Positions 43,758 through 53,896 are shown, counted from the first letter of the stretch. The stretch is 64,000 nucleotides of DNA from Streptomyces sp. DI166 (GCF_900091315.1 NZ_FLSP01000012.1:57471-121470); one strand, 5' to 3'. Numbers and translations are program-made. The notes: generated from the sequence alone by a model not told the origin.

Positions 43758-44318
43758 CTACTTGACGACCGTGACCGTCGTCCCGGCCGTCCCGAACGCC
43801 CACAGCGCCGAGCCGTCCTTGTCCGACATGCGGATACCGCCCGTACGGGCCCCGTCCGCGGGCGGGGGCGGCGAGGAGCCGTCCACGGCGTTGGAGAAGG
43901 CGACGTTCACGCCGGACCGCACGGCGAAGTACACCACGTGCTCGATCCTCACCCCGTCCGACCCGGTGATCGGGTCCTCGGTGCGCTGGCCGACGGTGTA
44001 CTTGCCGGGCTCGGGGTCGACGGTGCCGGGCCACACGGCGAACGTGCGGCGCGTGGCCTCGCTCGCGTCGACCAGCCAGACCCGGTTCTCGCCGAGCGAG
44101 TACACGATGCGGCGGCCGGTGCCGGAGCCGTCCGGCACCCGCTTGGACTTCGGGGACTCGGACTCGGCCGGCTTGGGGTCGGCCGTGGCCGACGCGCTCG
44201 GGCGCGGCGCGGCCGAGACCGTGGGCTTGGCACCCTTGTCGGCCTGTACGGCGAGGGCGACCACGATTGCTGTCGCCCCTACCGTCAGACCGGTCACCCA
44301 GACCTTCGGGGCAGGCAC
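43758..44318 (-). CDS. YkuD-like (L,D-transpeptidase fold) protein lacking the catalytic Cys
   Basis: 186 residues from ATG 44318. An N-terminal membrane anchor (VTGLTVGATAIVVALAVQ) and a Ser/Pro/Lys linker lead to a domain read as YkuD-like: RRIVYSLGENRVWLVD, KYTVGQRTEDPITGSDG, HVVYFAV, and TGGIRMSD. In active L,D-transpeptidases the last motif is SxGCIRM with the nucleophilic Cys; here it is Gly161. The protein is probably not a transpeptidase but an envelope-binding or regulatory relative. Confidence 0.72.
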   Translation of the reverse strand: MPAPKVWVTGLTVGATAIVVALAVQADKGAKPTVSAAPRPSASATADPKPAESESPKSKRVPDGSGTGRRIVYSLGENRVWLVDASEATRRTFAVWPGTVDPEPGKYTVGQRTEDPITGSDGVRIEHVVYFAVRSGVNVAFSNAVDGSSPPPPADGARTGGIRMSDKDGSALWAFGTAGTTVTVVK

Positions 44319-44431
44319 TGCTCGGATCTCCTCGACTCACCGACAGGTTCGGATCATCGTACTGCCCCGTGGGTCCGCCTCTCCTCCTCAGTCCGGCACC
44401 GGGTACGCCCCGGCGCCGGCCGCCCGGCCCC

Positions 44432-47017
44432 TCAGTCCAGTACCGGCAGCAGCTCCGGCAGGTGCCCGTCCGACCGGGCCGCCGCCCGCTGCCGCTCCTC
44501 GGGGACCTCGCCGTAGAGCGTGGTGCGCGGCCGGGCCGGGCGGCCCGCCGTCGCGGCCACCGCGACCAGGTCCTTGACCGACTTGTACGAGCCGTAGGAG
44601 GAGCCCGCCATGCGGGAGATCGTCTCCTCCATGAGCGTGCCGCCGAGGTCGTTGGCACCGGAGCGAAGCATCTCCGCCGCGCCCTCCGTGCCGAGTTTGA
44701 CCCAGCTTGTCTGGATGTTGGGGATGTGCGGGTGGAGCAGCAGGCGGGCCATCGCGGTCACCGCACGGTTGTCGCGGACCGTGGGGCCGGGGCGGGCGAT
44801 GCCGGCCAGGTAGACCGGGGCGTTGGTATGGATGAAGGGGAGCGTCACGAACTCCGTGAAGCCGCCGGTCTCCTGCTGGATGCGGGCCAGGGTGCGCAGG
44901 TGGCCGAGCCAGTGGCGGGGCTGGTCGACATGGCCGTACATCATCGTCGAGGAGGAGCGGATGCCCAGCTCGTGGGCGGTGGTGACGACCTCGATCCAGG
45001 TGGCCGTGGGCAGCTTGCCCTTGGTGAGCACCCAGCGGACCTCGTCGTCCAGGATCTCCGCCGCCGTGCCGGGGATGGAGTCCAGGCCCGCCTCCTTGGC
45101 CGCCGTCAGCCACTCGCGGACGGACATGCCGGTGCGGGTGGCGCCGTTGACGACCTCCATCGGGGAGAAGGCGTGGACGTGCATGCCGGGGACCCGTTCC
45201 TTCACCGCCCGCGCGATGTCGAAGTAGGCGGTGCCGGGCAGGTCGGGGTGGATGCCGCCCTGCATGCAGACCTCCACCGCGCCCACGTCCCAGGCCTGCT
45301 GGGCGCGGTCGGCGACCTGCTCCAGGGAGAGGGTGTAGGCGTCGGCGTCCGTGCGGCGCTGGGCGAAGGCGCAGAAGCGGCAGCCGGTGTAGCAGACGTT
45401 GGTGAAGTTGATGTTCCGGGTGACGATGTACGTCACGTCGTCGCCGACCGCCGCCCTGCGGACGTCGTCCGCGATCCGCGTGAGCGCGTCCAGCGCCGGG
45501 CCGTCGGCGTGCAGCAGCGCCAGCGCCTCGGCGTCGGTGAGCCGGGTGGGGTCGTCGGCGGCCGTGCGCAGCGCCTGCCGTACGTCGGTGTCGATGCGCT
45601 CCGGGGCCATGCCGGGGGCGGCCGCCTCGCGCAGGGCGCCCCAGTCGCCGTAGACCTCGTCGAAGTCGTCGCGGCGGTCGGAGGTGCGGCCCTCGGTGTC
45701 GATGGTGGCGTGCAGGTCGGTACGGCCGCTCGCCTCGAAGGCCTCCTCCGGCTCCTGCCAGGGGTGTCCCTCGACCACGGCGTCGGGGCGGGCGAGGCCC
45801 GTCTCCGGGTCGGCCAGCGCCGACACGTGCGGGCGCAGCCTCGGGTCCAGCCAGGGCTCGCCGCGGCGCACGAACTCCGGGTAGACGCAGAGGCGTTCGC
45901 GCAGTTCGAACCCGGCGGCGCGGGAACGCTCGGTCAGCTCCTCGATCTGCGGCCAGGGCCGCTCGGGGTTGACGTGGTCGATGGTCAGCGGGGAGACCCC
46001 GCCCCAGTCGTCGATACCGGCGCCGATCAGCCGCTCGAACTCGGCGTCCACCAGGTTCGGCGGGGCCTGGAGGCAGGCGCTGGGGCCCATGATGTGCCGG
46101 GCGACGGCGACCGTGGCGACGAGTTCGTCGAGTTCGGCGTCCGGCATGCCGCGCATCGCCGTGTCCGGCTTGGCGCGGAAGTTCTGGATGATCAGTTCCT
46201 GGATGCCGTGGTAGGCGCGGGCAACCTTGCGCAGCGCGAAGAGGGACTCGGCGCGTTCCTCGTACGTCTCGCCGATGCCGATGAGCAGGCCCGAGGTGAA
46301 GGGGACGGAGGAGCGGCCCGCGTCCTCCAGGACCCGCAGCCGGACGGCCGGTTCCTTGTCCGGGGAGCCGTAGTGCGGGCCGCCGGGCTCGGACCACAGG
46401 CGGGTGGCGGTGGTCTCCAGCATCATGCCCATGGAGGGCGCGACGGGCTTGAGGCGCTGGAAGTCGGTCCAGCTCATGACGCCCGGGTTGAGGTGGGGCA
46501 GCAGGCCGGTCTCCTCCAGGATGCGGACGGAGATCGCGCGGACGTAGGCGATGGTGTCGTCGTAGCCGTGCGCGTCCAGCCACTCCCTGGCCTCCGGCCA
46601 GCGGTCCTCGGGCTTGTCGCCGAGGGTGATGAGGGCTTCCTTGCAGCCGAGGGCGGCGCCCTTGCGGGCGATGTCCAGGACCTCGTCCGGGGACATGAAC
46701 ATCCCGTGCCCGGCGCGGCGCAGCTTGCCGGGGACGGTGACGAAGGTGCAGTAGTGGCACTTGTCCCGGCACAGGCGGGTGAGCGGGACGAAGACGCTCT
46801 TGGAGTACGTGATGACGCCGGGGCGACCCGCCGCCTCCAGGCCCGCGTCACGCACCCGCGCGGCGGACGCGGCGAGGTCCTCCAGGTGCGCGCCGCGTGC
46901 CTGGAGCAGGACCGCGGCCTCGGTCACGTCGAGGGCGACGCCGTCCCGGGCCCGTTTCAGGGCGCGACGCATGGCGTTCTCGCTCGGGCCGGGTCCGTTC
47001 GTCGCCGAAATCGTCAT
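44432..47017 (-). CDS. fbiC: 7,8-didemethyl-8-hydroxy-5-deazariboflavin (FO) synthase, CofG-CofH fusion
   Basis: 861 residues from ATG 47017. Two radical SAM halves: the CofG-like half with CRDKCHYC (C83, C87, C90) and the CofH-like half with CYTGCRFC (C542, C546, C549), each binding a 4Fe-4S cluster. Together they make FO, the deazaflavin chromophore of cofactor F420, from tyrosine and a riboflavin precursor. The fused form is typical of actinobacteria. An F420-type LLM oxidoreductase gene ends 40 bases upstream on the same strand, suggesting co-transcription. Confidence 0.96.
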   Translation of the reverse strand: MTISATNGPGPSENAMRRALKRARDGVALDVTEAAVLLQARGAHLEDLAASAARVRDAGLEAAGRPGVITYSKSVFVPLTRLCRDKCHYCTFVTVPGKLRRAGHGMFMSPDEVLDIARKGAALGCKEALITLGDKPEDRWPEAREWLDAHGYDDTIAYVRAISVRILEETGLLPHLNPGVMSWTDFQRLKPVAPSMGMMLETTATRLWSEPGGPHYGSPDKEPAVRLRVLEDAGRSSVPFTSGLLIGIGETYEERAESLFALRKVARAYHGIQELIIQNFRAKPDTAMRGMPDAELDELVATVAVARHIMGPSACLQAPPNLVDAEFERLIGAGIDDWGGVSPLTIDHVNPERPWPQIEELTERSRAAGFELRERLCVYPEFVRRGEPWLDPRLRPHVSALADPETGLARPDAVVEGHPWQEPEEAFEASGRTDLHATIDTEGRTSDRRDDFDEVYGDWGALREAAAPGMAPERIDTDVRQALRTAADDPTRLTDAEALALLHADGPALDALTRIADDVRRAAVGDDVTYIVTRNINFTNVCYTGCRFCAFAQRRTDADAYTLSLEQVADRAQQAWDVGAVEVCMQGGIHPDLPGTAYFDIARAVKERVPGMHVHAFSPMEVVNGATRTGMSVREWLTAAKEAGLDSIPGTAAEILDDEVRWVLTKGKLPTATWIEVVTTAHELGIRSSSTMMYGHVDQPRHWLGHLRTLARIQQETGGFTEFVTLPFIHTNAPVYLAGIARPGPTVRDNRAVTAMARLLLHPHIPNIQTSWVKLGTEGAAEMLRSGANDLGGTLMEETISRMAGSSYGSYKSVKDLVAVAATAGRPARPRTTLYGEVPEERQRAAARSDGHLPELLPVLD

Positions 47018-47057
47018 CCTTCGAGCATACGGTCGAAGTGATCAGGTCAGCCGAGGG

Positions 47058-47906
47058 TCAGCCGAGGAAGGCCGCGTAGTCGTCCAGCACCCGCAGCACC
47101 TCGGACTCCCCGCCCGGCGGCAACTGCGCGACGACCTCCTCGATACCGAGGTCGGCGTAGTGGGCGAGCTTTCCTTCGCTCGGGTAGATGGCGTACGGGA
47201 CGACTTGCAGCGCCGCCGGGTCGCGGCCCGCGTCGGTCCACGCGGCGCGCAGCACGGGCAGGGTCTCGGTGAGGCCGCGTCCGCCGATGGGCATCCAGCC
47301 GTCGGCGTACGCGCAGATGTGGTCGAACAGTTTCGGTCCGGCGGCGCCGCCGACGAGTGTGCGCGGGCCGGTGACCGGGCCGCGCGGCTTCTGTACGGGC
47401 TTGGGGTAGGCGTAGGAGGCGCGGACGGACCCGAACTCGCCCTCGTGGGCGGTCGGTTCCTCGGCCCACAGTGCGCGCATGACCGCCATCCGGTCCTGCA
47501 CGAGGTCGCGCCTCGTCCGCCACTCCACTCCGTGGTCGGCGGCCTCCTCCTTGTTCCAGCCGAAGCCGAGGCCGAGCGTGAAACGGCCGTCGGAGAGGTG
47601 GTCGAGCGTGGCGATCTGCTTGGCCAGGGCGATCGGGTCGTGCTGGGCGACCAGCGTGATGCCGGTGCCGAGCCCGAGCCGCTCGGTGACGGCGGCGGCC
47701 TGGCCGAGGGCGACGAAGGGGTCGAGGGTACGGCCGTACTCGGGCGGCAGGTCCCCGCCCGCGGGGTACGGCGTGCTCCGCTCCACCGGGATGTGGGTGT
47801 GCTCGGGCAGATAGAGCCCGGCGAACCCGCGCTGCTCCAGCTCGCGGGCGAGCCGGGTGGGGGTGATCGTCTCGTCGGTGAGGAAGATCGTGACGGCAAG
47901 GCGCAT
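47058..47906 (-). CDS. LLM-class F420-dependent oxidoreductase
   Basis: 282 residues from ATG 47906. Luciferase-like TIM barrel with family features: GFAGLYLPEHTHIPV, LGLGTGITLVAQHDPIALAKQ, LDHLSDGRFTLGLGFGWN, LVGGAAGPKLFDHICAYADG. The family transfers hydride to or from F420H2. Substrate not evident. It lies directly upstream of fbiC, so cofactor synthesis and a user enzyme may share a transcript. Confidence 0.92.
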   Translation of the reverse strand: MRLAVTIFLTDETITPTRLARELEQRGFAGLYLPEHTHIPVERSTPYPAGGDLPPEYGRTLDPFVALGQAAAVTERLGLGTGITLVAQHDPIALAKQIATLDHLSDGRFTLGLGFGWNKEEAADHGVEWRTRRDLVQDRMAVMRALWAEEPTAHEGEFGSVRASYAYPKPVQKPRGPVTGPRTLVGGAAGPKLFDHICAYADGWMPIGGRGLTETLPVLRAAWTDAGRDPAALQVVPYAIYPSEGKLAHYADLGIEEVVAQLPPGGESEVLRVLDDYAAFLG

Positions 47907-47954
47907 GCGTTATCTGTAGCGGGGGTGGCGTGAGAAGTCGAGGGCGACCGTGTT

Positions 47955-48106
47955 CTTTGTCCGCGCGCCGGTGGGGGCTGGTCGCGCAGTTCCCCGCGCC
48001 CCTGAGGGAATCAGCCTGACGCCGGTCGATGCCTTGCCCGGCATACACGCACTTCGTCTGCGCGCCGGTGGAGGCTGGTCGCGCAGTTCCCCGCGCCCCT
48101 GGGGGA
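47955..48106. repeat. Two copies of a 55-base intergenic repeat
   Basis: Copies at 47955-48009 and 48052-48106 (97-base offset), both containing GGTCGCGCAGTTCCCCGCGC. This is a motif I know as very frequent between genes in Streptomyces. It lies downstream of the hypothetical gene at 48114 and upstream of the LLM gene. Confidence 0.85.
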
Positions 48107-48113
48107 GTTGGGC

Positions 48114-48599
48114 TTACCGGACCGTGATCTTGTACTGGAAGTACGCCGGTTCGTCGGCCGGTTCCGCTGTCTCCGGTGCTGTCGGTACCGGCGGGGTGGT
48201 CGCCTGGGCCTGGGCGAGGCTGCCGCAGCGGGCCATGGGGCAGTGGAGGAGGGTCACCGTGGTCGTTCCCGTGGAACGGGCAGTGAAGTCGAAGTACGCC
48301 GTGCCGTCGCCGCCGCCCACGATGCCCTCGGGCGCGCCCTCGATGTCCTCGTGGGTGCCCCGGTAGTCGAGGACGTCGGCGTCGGGCTTCGGCTCGGCCA
48401 GGAACCAGTGCTCGCCGATGTACGGGCGGGCCGGGACCTTGAGGGTGAAGTCCTCGCCCTTCTCGACCGTGATCGCACGATGGTCGGTGCCGTATTCGGT
48501 GGTCGAACCCCTCGTGACCAGGACGAAGGCCAGTGCCCCCGCGGCGGCCAGGGCGATGGCGAGGGCGATCCGGGACTTCGTACTGGCGATCATGGTCAT
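48114..48599 (-). CDS. Secreted/membrane-anchored protein, possibly chagasin (I42)-like
   Basis: 161 residues from an ATG at 48599. An N-terminal hydrophobic helix (IALAIALAAAGALAFVLVT) without a lipobox serves as anchor or signal. The rest is an all-beta domain: ITVEKGEDFTLKVPARPYIG, GIVGGGDGTAYFDFTARSTG, TVTLLHCPMARCG. The GxGGG..YFDF and following strand resemble the chagasin cysteine-protease-inhibitor fold, but the NPTTG loop is absent, so the family call is tentative. Confidence 0.6.
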   Translation of the reverse strand: MTMIASTKSRIALAIALAAAGALAFVLVTRGSTTEYGTDHRAITVEKGEDFTLKVPARPYIGEHWFLAEPKPDADVLDYRGTHEDIEGAPEGIVGGGDGTAYFDFTARSTGTTTVTLLHCPMARCGSLAQAQATTPPVPTAPETAEPADEPAYFQYKITVR

Positions 48600-48611
48600 G
48601 GTCGCCGGAAG

Positions 48612-49364
48612 TTAGCACACCAGGTCGGCGACGACCGCGGCGTGGTCGGAGGGCCAGACGCCCTCCACCGGGCGGTCCCCGGCGCGGTGCGCGTGCCGTG
48701 CGGTGACCGGACCGGCGAGGTGCACGAAGTCGATCCGTTCCGTCTGCCGGGGGCCCTGGCGGTACGGGAGTCGGGGGTCCCAGTCCCAGGTCTCGCCCGG
48801 GGTCGAGGGCGCGGCTTCCTCCCAGGCGTCGCGGAAACACCGACGGAGTTCGAGCAGTTCGGGAAATCCGGGTCCGGCGTTGAAGTCGCCGGTGAGGACG
48901 ACGGGGCCCTCGCGGTCGGCGAACTCCGCCAGTGTGGCGGCCTGTTGGCGCCGCACGTCGCAGGCGTTCGGGGCGGAGGTCAGATGGGCGGTGAAGAAGG
49001 ACACCGGGCCAGTGCGGGCGTACAGACCGAGGCGGCCGTCGTCCAGGTCGGGCGGTACGGGCAGGCGCAGGATCTCCGTCTCCTCGATCGGCCAGCGGCT
49101 CAGTACCGCGTTGCCGATGTCCACCGAGGGATCGGCTATGCGGCGCCGCCAGCGCTCGGGGGCCGGGGAGGGGGCCCAGGTCCAGTGCAGGCCGAGCTCG
49201 GCGGCCAGCCACTCCGCGAGGTTCTCCCCGTCGGCCGCCCAGACCTCCTGGAGCCCCACGAGATCGGGCCGCTGCTCCCGCAGCACCTCCAGGATCGCCT
49301 TCTGCCGCTCCCGCCACGGCCCGAACCGCCACCAGAGATTCCAGCTCACGACCCGCACGCCCAA
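48612..49364 (-). CDS. Endonuclease/exonuclease/phosphatase family protein
   Basis: 250 residues. EEP fold motifs: VVSWNLWWRF at the start, LVGLQEVW with the metal-binding Glu, VVLTGDFNAGPG, and WPSDHAAVVADL at the C-terminus with the catalytic Asp-His. No signal peptide. Such enzymes hydrolyse phosphodiesters or phosphomonoesters, so the substrate (nucleic acid, phosphoinositide-like or sphingomyelin) cannot be told. The gene ends 12 bases before the start of the hypothetical gene downstream. Confidence 0.9.
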   Translation of the reverse strand: MGVRVVSWNLWWRFGPWRERQKAILEVLREQRPDLVGLQEVWAADGENLAEWLAAELGLHWTWAPSPAPERWRRRIADPSVDIGNAVLSRWPIEETEILRLPVPPDLDDGRLGLYARTGPVSFFTAHLTSAPNACDVRRQQAATLAEFADREGPVVLTGDFNAGPGFPELLELRRCFRDAWEEAAPSTPGETWDWDPRLPYRQGPRQTERIDFVHLAGPVTARHAHRAGDRPVEGVWPSDHAAVVADLVC

Positions 49365-49414
49365 CCCACCCCTCGGTCATACCAGGGGGACCATTAAAGG
49401 GCACAGGGCCGCCG

Positions 49415-50860
49415 CTAACCCGGCCACACGATCGACTGCACCTCGCTGTACGCGTGCAGGGCGTACGAGCCCACGTCGCGGCCCACTCCGCTCTTCTTGA
49501 AGCCGCCGAAGGGGGCCTCCATGTTGCGGGCGACCGTGTTGATGCCGACGCCTCCGGCACGGAGGCGGCGGGCGGTGCGGAAGGCCTTGGCGATATCGGC
49601 GGTCCAGACGTAGTCGATCAGGCCGTAGTCGGTGTCGTTGGCGAGGGCGATGCCTTCTTCCTCGTCCTCGAAGGGGATCACTGCCACCACCGGGCCGAAG
49701 ATTTCCTCCCTTGCCGCTCTCATGTCGTTCGTGCAGTCCGCGAGGAGGGTCGGGGGCACGTAGAAGCCCTGGGGGTGGGGTGGGCGGTCGCCGCCCGTTA
49801 CCACCCTCGCCCCTTCCTTCCTCGCCAACTCCACGTACGACTCCACCCGCTCCCGGTGCGCCGCCGAGATCACCGGGCCCACCACCGTCTTCGGGTCCCT
49901 GGGATCGCCCACCGGCAGGCGGCTCGCGTACGTCGTCAGGGCCTCCACCAGGCGGTCGTAGACCGGGCGTTGGGCCAGTACCCGGGTCGGGGCCGTGCAG
50001 ATCTGGCCGCTGTAGAAGGAGAACGTCGTGCCGATGCCGGCCACCGCCGAGGCGATGTCCGCGTCGGCGAAGACGAGCGCCGCGCCCTTGCCGCCCAGCT
50101 CCATGAGCTGGCGTTTCATGTCGCGGCCGCACACCTCGGCGATACGGCGGCCCACGGCCGTGGAGCCGGTGAAGCTCACCATGTCGACGTCCGGGGAGGC
50201 GACCAGGGTCTCCCCCACCTCCACCGAGGCGCCGGAGATCACGTTCACCACCCCGGGCGGGGCTCCTGCCTCCTCCAGGACCTCCGCCATGCGGTACACG
50301 GACAGGGGGTCCTGCGGGGCCGGCTTCACGACGACGGTGTTGCCCATGGCGAGAGCCGGGGCGATCTTTCCGGCGGCGTTGGCCCAGGGGTTGTTGTACG
50401 AGGAGATGCAGGCGACGACCCCGACCGGCTGCCGTACCGCCAGCGCGCCCACCACTCCGGCCTTCCCCATCGGCCCGGCCTCGTTGATCTGCGGCGCGAT
50501 CGGCCACTCGGCGGGCTCCACGCGCGCGTACCGCCGGAACCGGGCCGCCGCCACACCGACCTGCATCGCCCGCGCGGTGCCGGTCGTGGCGCCGGTCTCC
50601 GCCTGGGCGAGTTCCGCGTACGGGACCAGGCGTTCCCGGATCAGGTCCGCGGCCCGCGCCAGGATCGCCGCCCGCTCCTCGGGCGCCGTGCGCGACCACG
50701 GCCCGAACGCCTCTCGGGCCGCCGCGCAGGCCGCGTCCACCTGGTCCCGGGTGGCCTCGGGCGCCGCGCCGACGGTGGCCTCGGTCGCCGGGTCGACGAC
50801 GTCATAGTGGCCGCCCTCGGGCTCGGTCCAGGTCCCGCCGATGAAGAGCCGCTGGTTCAC
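49415..50860 (-). CDS. NAD(P)-dependent aldehyde dehydrogenase
   Basis: 481 residues from GTG 50860, in a GTGA overlap with the upstream deacylase gene. ALDH motifs: NPWANAAGKIAPALAMGNTVVVKPAPQ for the cofactor, FTGSTAVGRRIAE, MELGGKGAALVF with the general-base Glu, and YSGQICTAPTR with the nucleophilic Cys. It would oxidise an aldehyde to the acid, last in an operon LLM oxidoreductase - amidohydrolase - ALDH. Confidence 0.94.
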   Translation of the reverse strand: MNQRLFIGGTWTEPEGGHYDVVDPATEATVGAAPEATRDQVDAACAAAREAFGPWSRTAPEERAAILARAADLIRERLVPYAELAQAETGATTGTARAMQVGVAAARFRRYARVEPAEWPIAPQINEAGPMGKAGVVGALAVRQPVGVVACISSYNNPWANAAGKIAPALAMGNTVVVKPAPQDPLSVYRMAEVLEEAGAPPGVVNVISGASVEVGETLVASPDVDMVSFTGSTAVGRRIAEVCGRDMKRQLMELGGKGAALVFADADIASAVAGIGTTFSFYSGQICTAPTRVLAQRPVYDRLVEALTTYASRLPVGDPRDPKTVVGPVISAAHRERVESYVELARKEGARVVTGGDRPPHPQGFYVPPTLLADCTNDMRAAREEIFGPVVAVIPFEDEEEGIALANDTDYGLIDYVWTADIAKAFRTARRLRAGGVGINTVARNMEAPFGGFKKSGVGRDVGSYALHAYSEVQSIVWPG

Positions 50861-52590
50861 CGGGTGCTCACCGTCCGGGTGTCGCGGCCGGAGCGCAGCA
50901 CCCGGCCCGGTACCGCGCCGGTCACCACGTCGTCGCGGATGGCCTCGATGCCGTTGACCCAGACGGCGTGCACGCCGAGCGCCCTGGAGTCCAGGCGCGG
51001 GCTGTCTCCCGGCAGGTCGTGCACCAGGGTGGCCGTACCGGCGTCGATGCGTTCCGGGTCGAAGAGCACCAAGTCGGCATGGAACCCCTCCTGCACGCGC
51101 CCCCGTTCACGTAGCCCGAACAGCCGCGCCGGATCGTCGGTCAGCATCCGCACCGCCTGCTCCAGCGGCACCAGTTTCCGCCCGCGCAGACAATCGCCGA
51201 GGAAGCGTGTCGTGTACGGCGCCCCGCACATGCGGTCCAGGTGCGCGCCCGCGTCGGAGCCGCCGAGCAGGACGTCCTCGTGCTGCCAGGTCTGGGCCCG
51301 CAGCGCCCAGGAGGCGGGGTCGTTGTCGGGCGGCATCGGCCAGAGCACCGTGCGCAGTTCGTCGTTGGCGCAGATCTCGACCAGGCAGGCGAACGGGTCC
51401 TGTCCGCGCTCGGCCGCGATGTCCCGCACCACGCGGCCGGTCAGTCCGCGGTTGGCCTCGCTGTAGGTGTCGCCGATGACGTACCGCCCGAAGTCCGCGA
51501 GCCGCCGGAAGACGCCGGCCTCCTTGGACGCGGCGTGCTTGAGCATCTCGGCGCGGACGGCGGGGTCGCGGAGCTTCGCCATCCGCTCCGGGACCGGCAG
51601 TGCGAGGATCGGGCCCCAGCCCGGTATCAGGTTCAGCGCGCAGAACGTGCCCAGGGACATGTTCATCGGGGTCAGGATCGGCATGGTCAGCGCGACGACC
51701 CGGCCGCCCGCCTTCCTCGCCCGCTCACTGGCCAGCAACTGCCGGGGCACCCGCTCCGGAACGGCCGCGTCGATGGTCAGCACGTTCCAGTTCAGAGGGC
51801 GGCCGGCCGTCGCGCTCATCTCCGCGAACAGGTCGATCTCGGCGTCGCTGAACTGGTCCAGGCAGCCCGCCACGATCGCCTCGATCTGCGTGCCCTCGTG
51901 CTCGCTGACCGCCTTCGACAGCGCGAGCAGTTCGGCGGGCAGCGCGTGCCGGGACGCCACCGGCTGCCCGTCGCCGTCGGAGTGGGTGGAGGACTGGGTG
52001 GTGGAGAAGCCCCAGGCCCCGGCCTCCATGGCCTCCCGCAGCAGCCCCACCATCGCGTCGAGCTGGGCGGCGGACGGCTGGCCGCCGATGGCGTCCGGGC
52101 CCATCACGTACCGGCGCAGCGCGCAGTGCCCCACCATGAAACCGGCGTTGACGGCGATCCGCCCTTCCAAGGCGTCCAGGTACTCCCCGAACCCGTGCCA
52201 GTTCCAGGGCGCCCCCTGTTCGAGGGCGACCAGGGACATGCCCTCGACCTTGGACATCATGCGCCGCGTGTAGTCGGCGTCGGCGGGGCGGTCGGGGTTG
52301 AGGGGCGCGAGGGTGAACCCGCAGTTCCCGGCGGCGACCGTGGTGACGCCGTGGTTGAGGGAGGGGGTCGCGTACGGGTCCCAGAAGAGCTGGGCGTCGT
52401 AGTGCGTGTGCGGGTCGACGAACCCGGGCGCGAGGACGAGTCCGGTCGCGTCCTCGCTGGTGAGGGCGGGTTCGGTGACTCCGGGGGCGACGACGGCGAT
52501 ACGGCCGTCGCGCAGGCCCACATCGGCGGTGTAGGCGGGGGCGCCGGTGCCGTCGACGACGGTGGCGCCCTTGATGATGTGATCGAGCAT
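50857..52590 (-). CDS. N-acyl-D-amino-acid deacylase-like amidohydrolase
   Basis: 577 residues from ATG 52590 with AGGAGG upstream. Amidohydrolase fold: GATVVDGTGAPAYTADVGLR, FVDPHTHYDAQLFWDP with the HxH metal site, TTVAAGNCGFTLAPL, and GGSDAGAHLDRMCG with the catalytic Asp. It belongs to the D-aminoacylase/dihydroorotase-like branch that hydrolyses amides or cyclic amides with zinc. Middle gene of the operon headed by the 53.84 kb palindrome. Confidence 0.9.
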   Translation of the reverse strand: MLDHIIKGATVVDGTGAPAYTADVGLRDGRIAVVAPGVTEPALTSEDATGLVLAPGFVDPHTHYDAQLFWDPYATPSLNHGVTTVAAGNCGFTLAPLNPDRPADADYTRRMMSKVEGMSLVALEQGAPWNWHGFGEYLDALEGRIAVNAGFMVGHCALRRYVMGPDAIGGQPSAAQLDAMVGLLREAMEAGAWGFSTTQSSTHSDGDGQPVASRHALPAELLALSKAVSEHEGTQIEAIVAGCLDQFSDAEIDLFAEMSATAGRPLNWNVLTIDAAVPERVPRQLLASERARKAGGRVVALTMPILTPMNMSLGTFCALNLIPGWGPILALPVPERMAKLRDPAVRAEMLKHAASKEAGVFRRLADFGRYVIGDTYSEANRGLTGRVVRDIAAERGQDPFACLVEICANDELRTVLWPMPPDNDPASWALRAQTWQHEDVLLGGSDAGAHLDRMCGAPYTTRFLGDCLRGRKLVPLEQAVRMLTDDPARLFGLRERGRVQEGFHADLVLFDPERIDAGTATLVHDLPGDSPRLDSRALGVHAVWVNGIEAIRDDVVTGAVPGRVLRSGRDTRTVSTR

Positions 52591-52684
52591 GGACGTTCAC
52601 CTCCTGGGTTGGGGGTTCGAGCTCCGACCTGGGGGCGCGGACCGCGCGCTCGGCCACGCGGCACCCGCCCCCGCCGACGACCCC

Positions 52685-53803
52685 TCAGGCACCGCTCCGG
52701 AACCGCGCCGTCCGATGCACCGGGTCCGTGTCGATCTTCGGAATCACGTGCTCCCCGATCAGCCGGATCGTCTGGAGCGTCTCCTCCTTCGGCACCCCCA
52801 CCGGCAGTCCGAAGCTCAGCTGGTCCGCCCCGGCCTGCTCCCACCTCTTGCACTGCCGCAGCACCTCGTCGGGGTCGCCGCAGATCAGCAGTTCCTCCTC
52901 GATGAGCACCTCGACGAAATCCTCGGTGTACTCGGGCAGCGTCTCCGGCCACACCGGGAAGCCCTCGGGCCGCGGGAAGGTGTCGTGGTACCTGAAGACC
53001 AGCGACGGCAGGTAGTGCAGCCCGCCGTTGACCGCGATGCGTACCGCCTCCTCGTGCGTGGGCGCGCAGATCGCGGTGGTCGTCACCATCACGTTGTCGT
53101 TGACGAAGTCCCCGATCGGCTCGGCGTCCACGATCGCCGTCTTGTACTGCTCCAGCACCCATTCCATGTCGGAGACCTTCTGCACGCTGAAGCCCAGCAC
53201 CCCGAGCCCCTTGCGCGCGGCCATGGCGTACGAGGGGGGCGATCCGGCCGCGTACCACATCGCGGGGTGGGACTTCCCGTACGGCTTGGGCAGGATCTTG
53301 CGCGGCGGCAGCGACCAGTGCTTGCCCTGGAAGCCCGCGTACTCGTCCTGGAGCCACATCTTCGGGAACTCTGCGATGGTCTCTTCCCAGATCTCCTTGG
53401 TGTGGTTCATGTCCGTGATGCCGGGCAGGAACCCGAGGATCTCGTGCGACCCGGCGCCGCGTCCGCTGCCGAACTCAAAGCGGTTACCGGAGAGATGGTC
53501 GAGCATGGCGACCTTCTCGGCGACCTTGACCGGGTGGTTGACCTGGGCGAGCGGGTTGAAGATCCCGGAGCCCAGGTGGATCCGCTCGGTGGCGTGCGCC
53601 AGATAGCCCAGGAACACGTCGTTGGCGGACAGGTGCGAGTACTCCTCCAGGAAGTGGTGCTCGGAGGCCCAGGCGTACTTGAAGCCGGACCTGTCCGCCT
53701 CGATGACGTACTCGGTCTCCTCCATCAGCGCCTTGTGCTCGGCGAGCGGGTCAGTCTCCGCGCGCTTGCCGACGTATCCCTGTACAAAGAGCCCGAATTC
53801 CAC
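52685..53803 (-). CDS. LLM-class flavin-dependent oxidoreductase
   Basis: 372 residues from ATG 53803. A luciferase-like monooxygenase: MEFGLFVQGYVG, KYAWASEHHFLEEYSHLSAN, LGSGIFNPLAQVNHPVKVAE, FEFGSGRGAGSHEI, and MWYAAGSPPSYAMAARKGLG. The EHHF and GRGAG segments fit the FMN (bacterial luciferase/LuxA-like) branch, though F420 use cannot be excluded. First gene of the three-gene operon. Two CTGAC-type palindromes lie 40 and 94 bases upstream. Confidence 0.92.
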   Translation of the reverse strand: MEFGLFVQGYVGKRAETDPLAEHKALMEETEYVIEADRSGFKYAWASEHHFLEEYSHLSANDVFLGYLAHATERIHLGSGIFNPLAQVNHPVKVAEKVAMLDHLSGNRFEFGSGRGAGSHEILGFLPGITDMNHTKEIWEETIAEFPKMWLQDEYAGFQGKHWSLPPRKILPKPYGKSHPAMWYAAGSPPSYAMAARKGLGVLGFSVQKVSDMEWVLEQYKTAIVDAEPIGDFVNDNVMVTTTAICAPTHEEAVRIAVNGGLHYLPSLVFRYHDTFPRPEGFPVWPETLPEYTEDFVEVLIEEELLICGDPDEVLRQCKRWEQAGADQLSFGLPVGVPKEETLQTIRLIGEHVIPKIDTDPVHRTARFRSGA

Positions 53804-53842
53804 GGCGGTTCACCGTCCCGGTCCTAGGCCGACGCCTGGTTT

Positions 53843-53857
53843 CTGATGGTCCGTCAG
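53843..53857. promoter_or_regulatory. CTGAC-type palindrome, candidate operator (copy 3)
   Basis: CTGATGGTCCGTCAG, 14 of 15 matches to the perfect site at 56944. It is 40 bases upstream of the LLM start at 53803, a good promoter position. Confidence 0.6.
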
Positions 53858-53896
53858 ATCGCTGACTGTGGCACCGTACGCGCGAGGGGTCAATAG

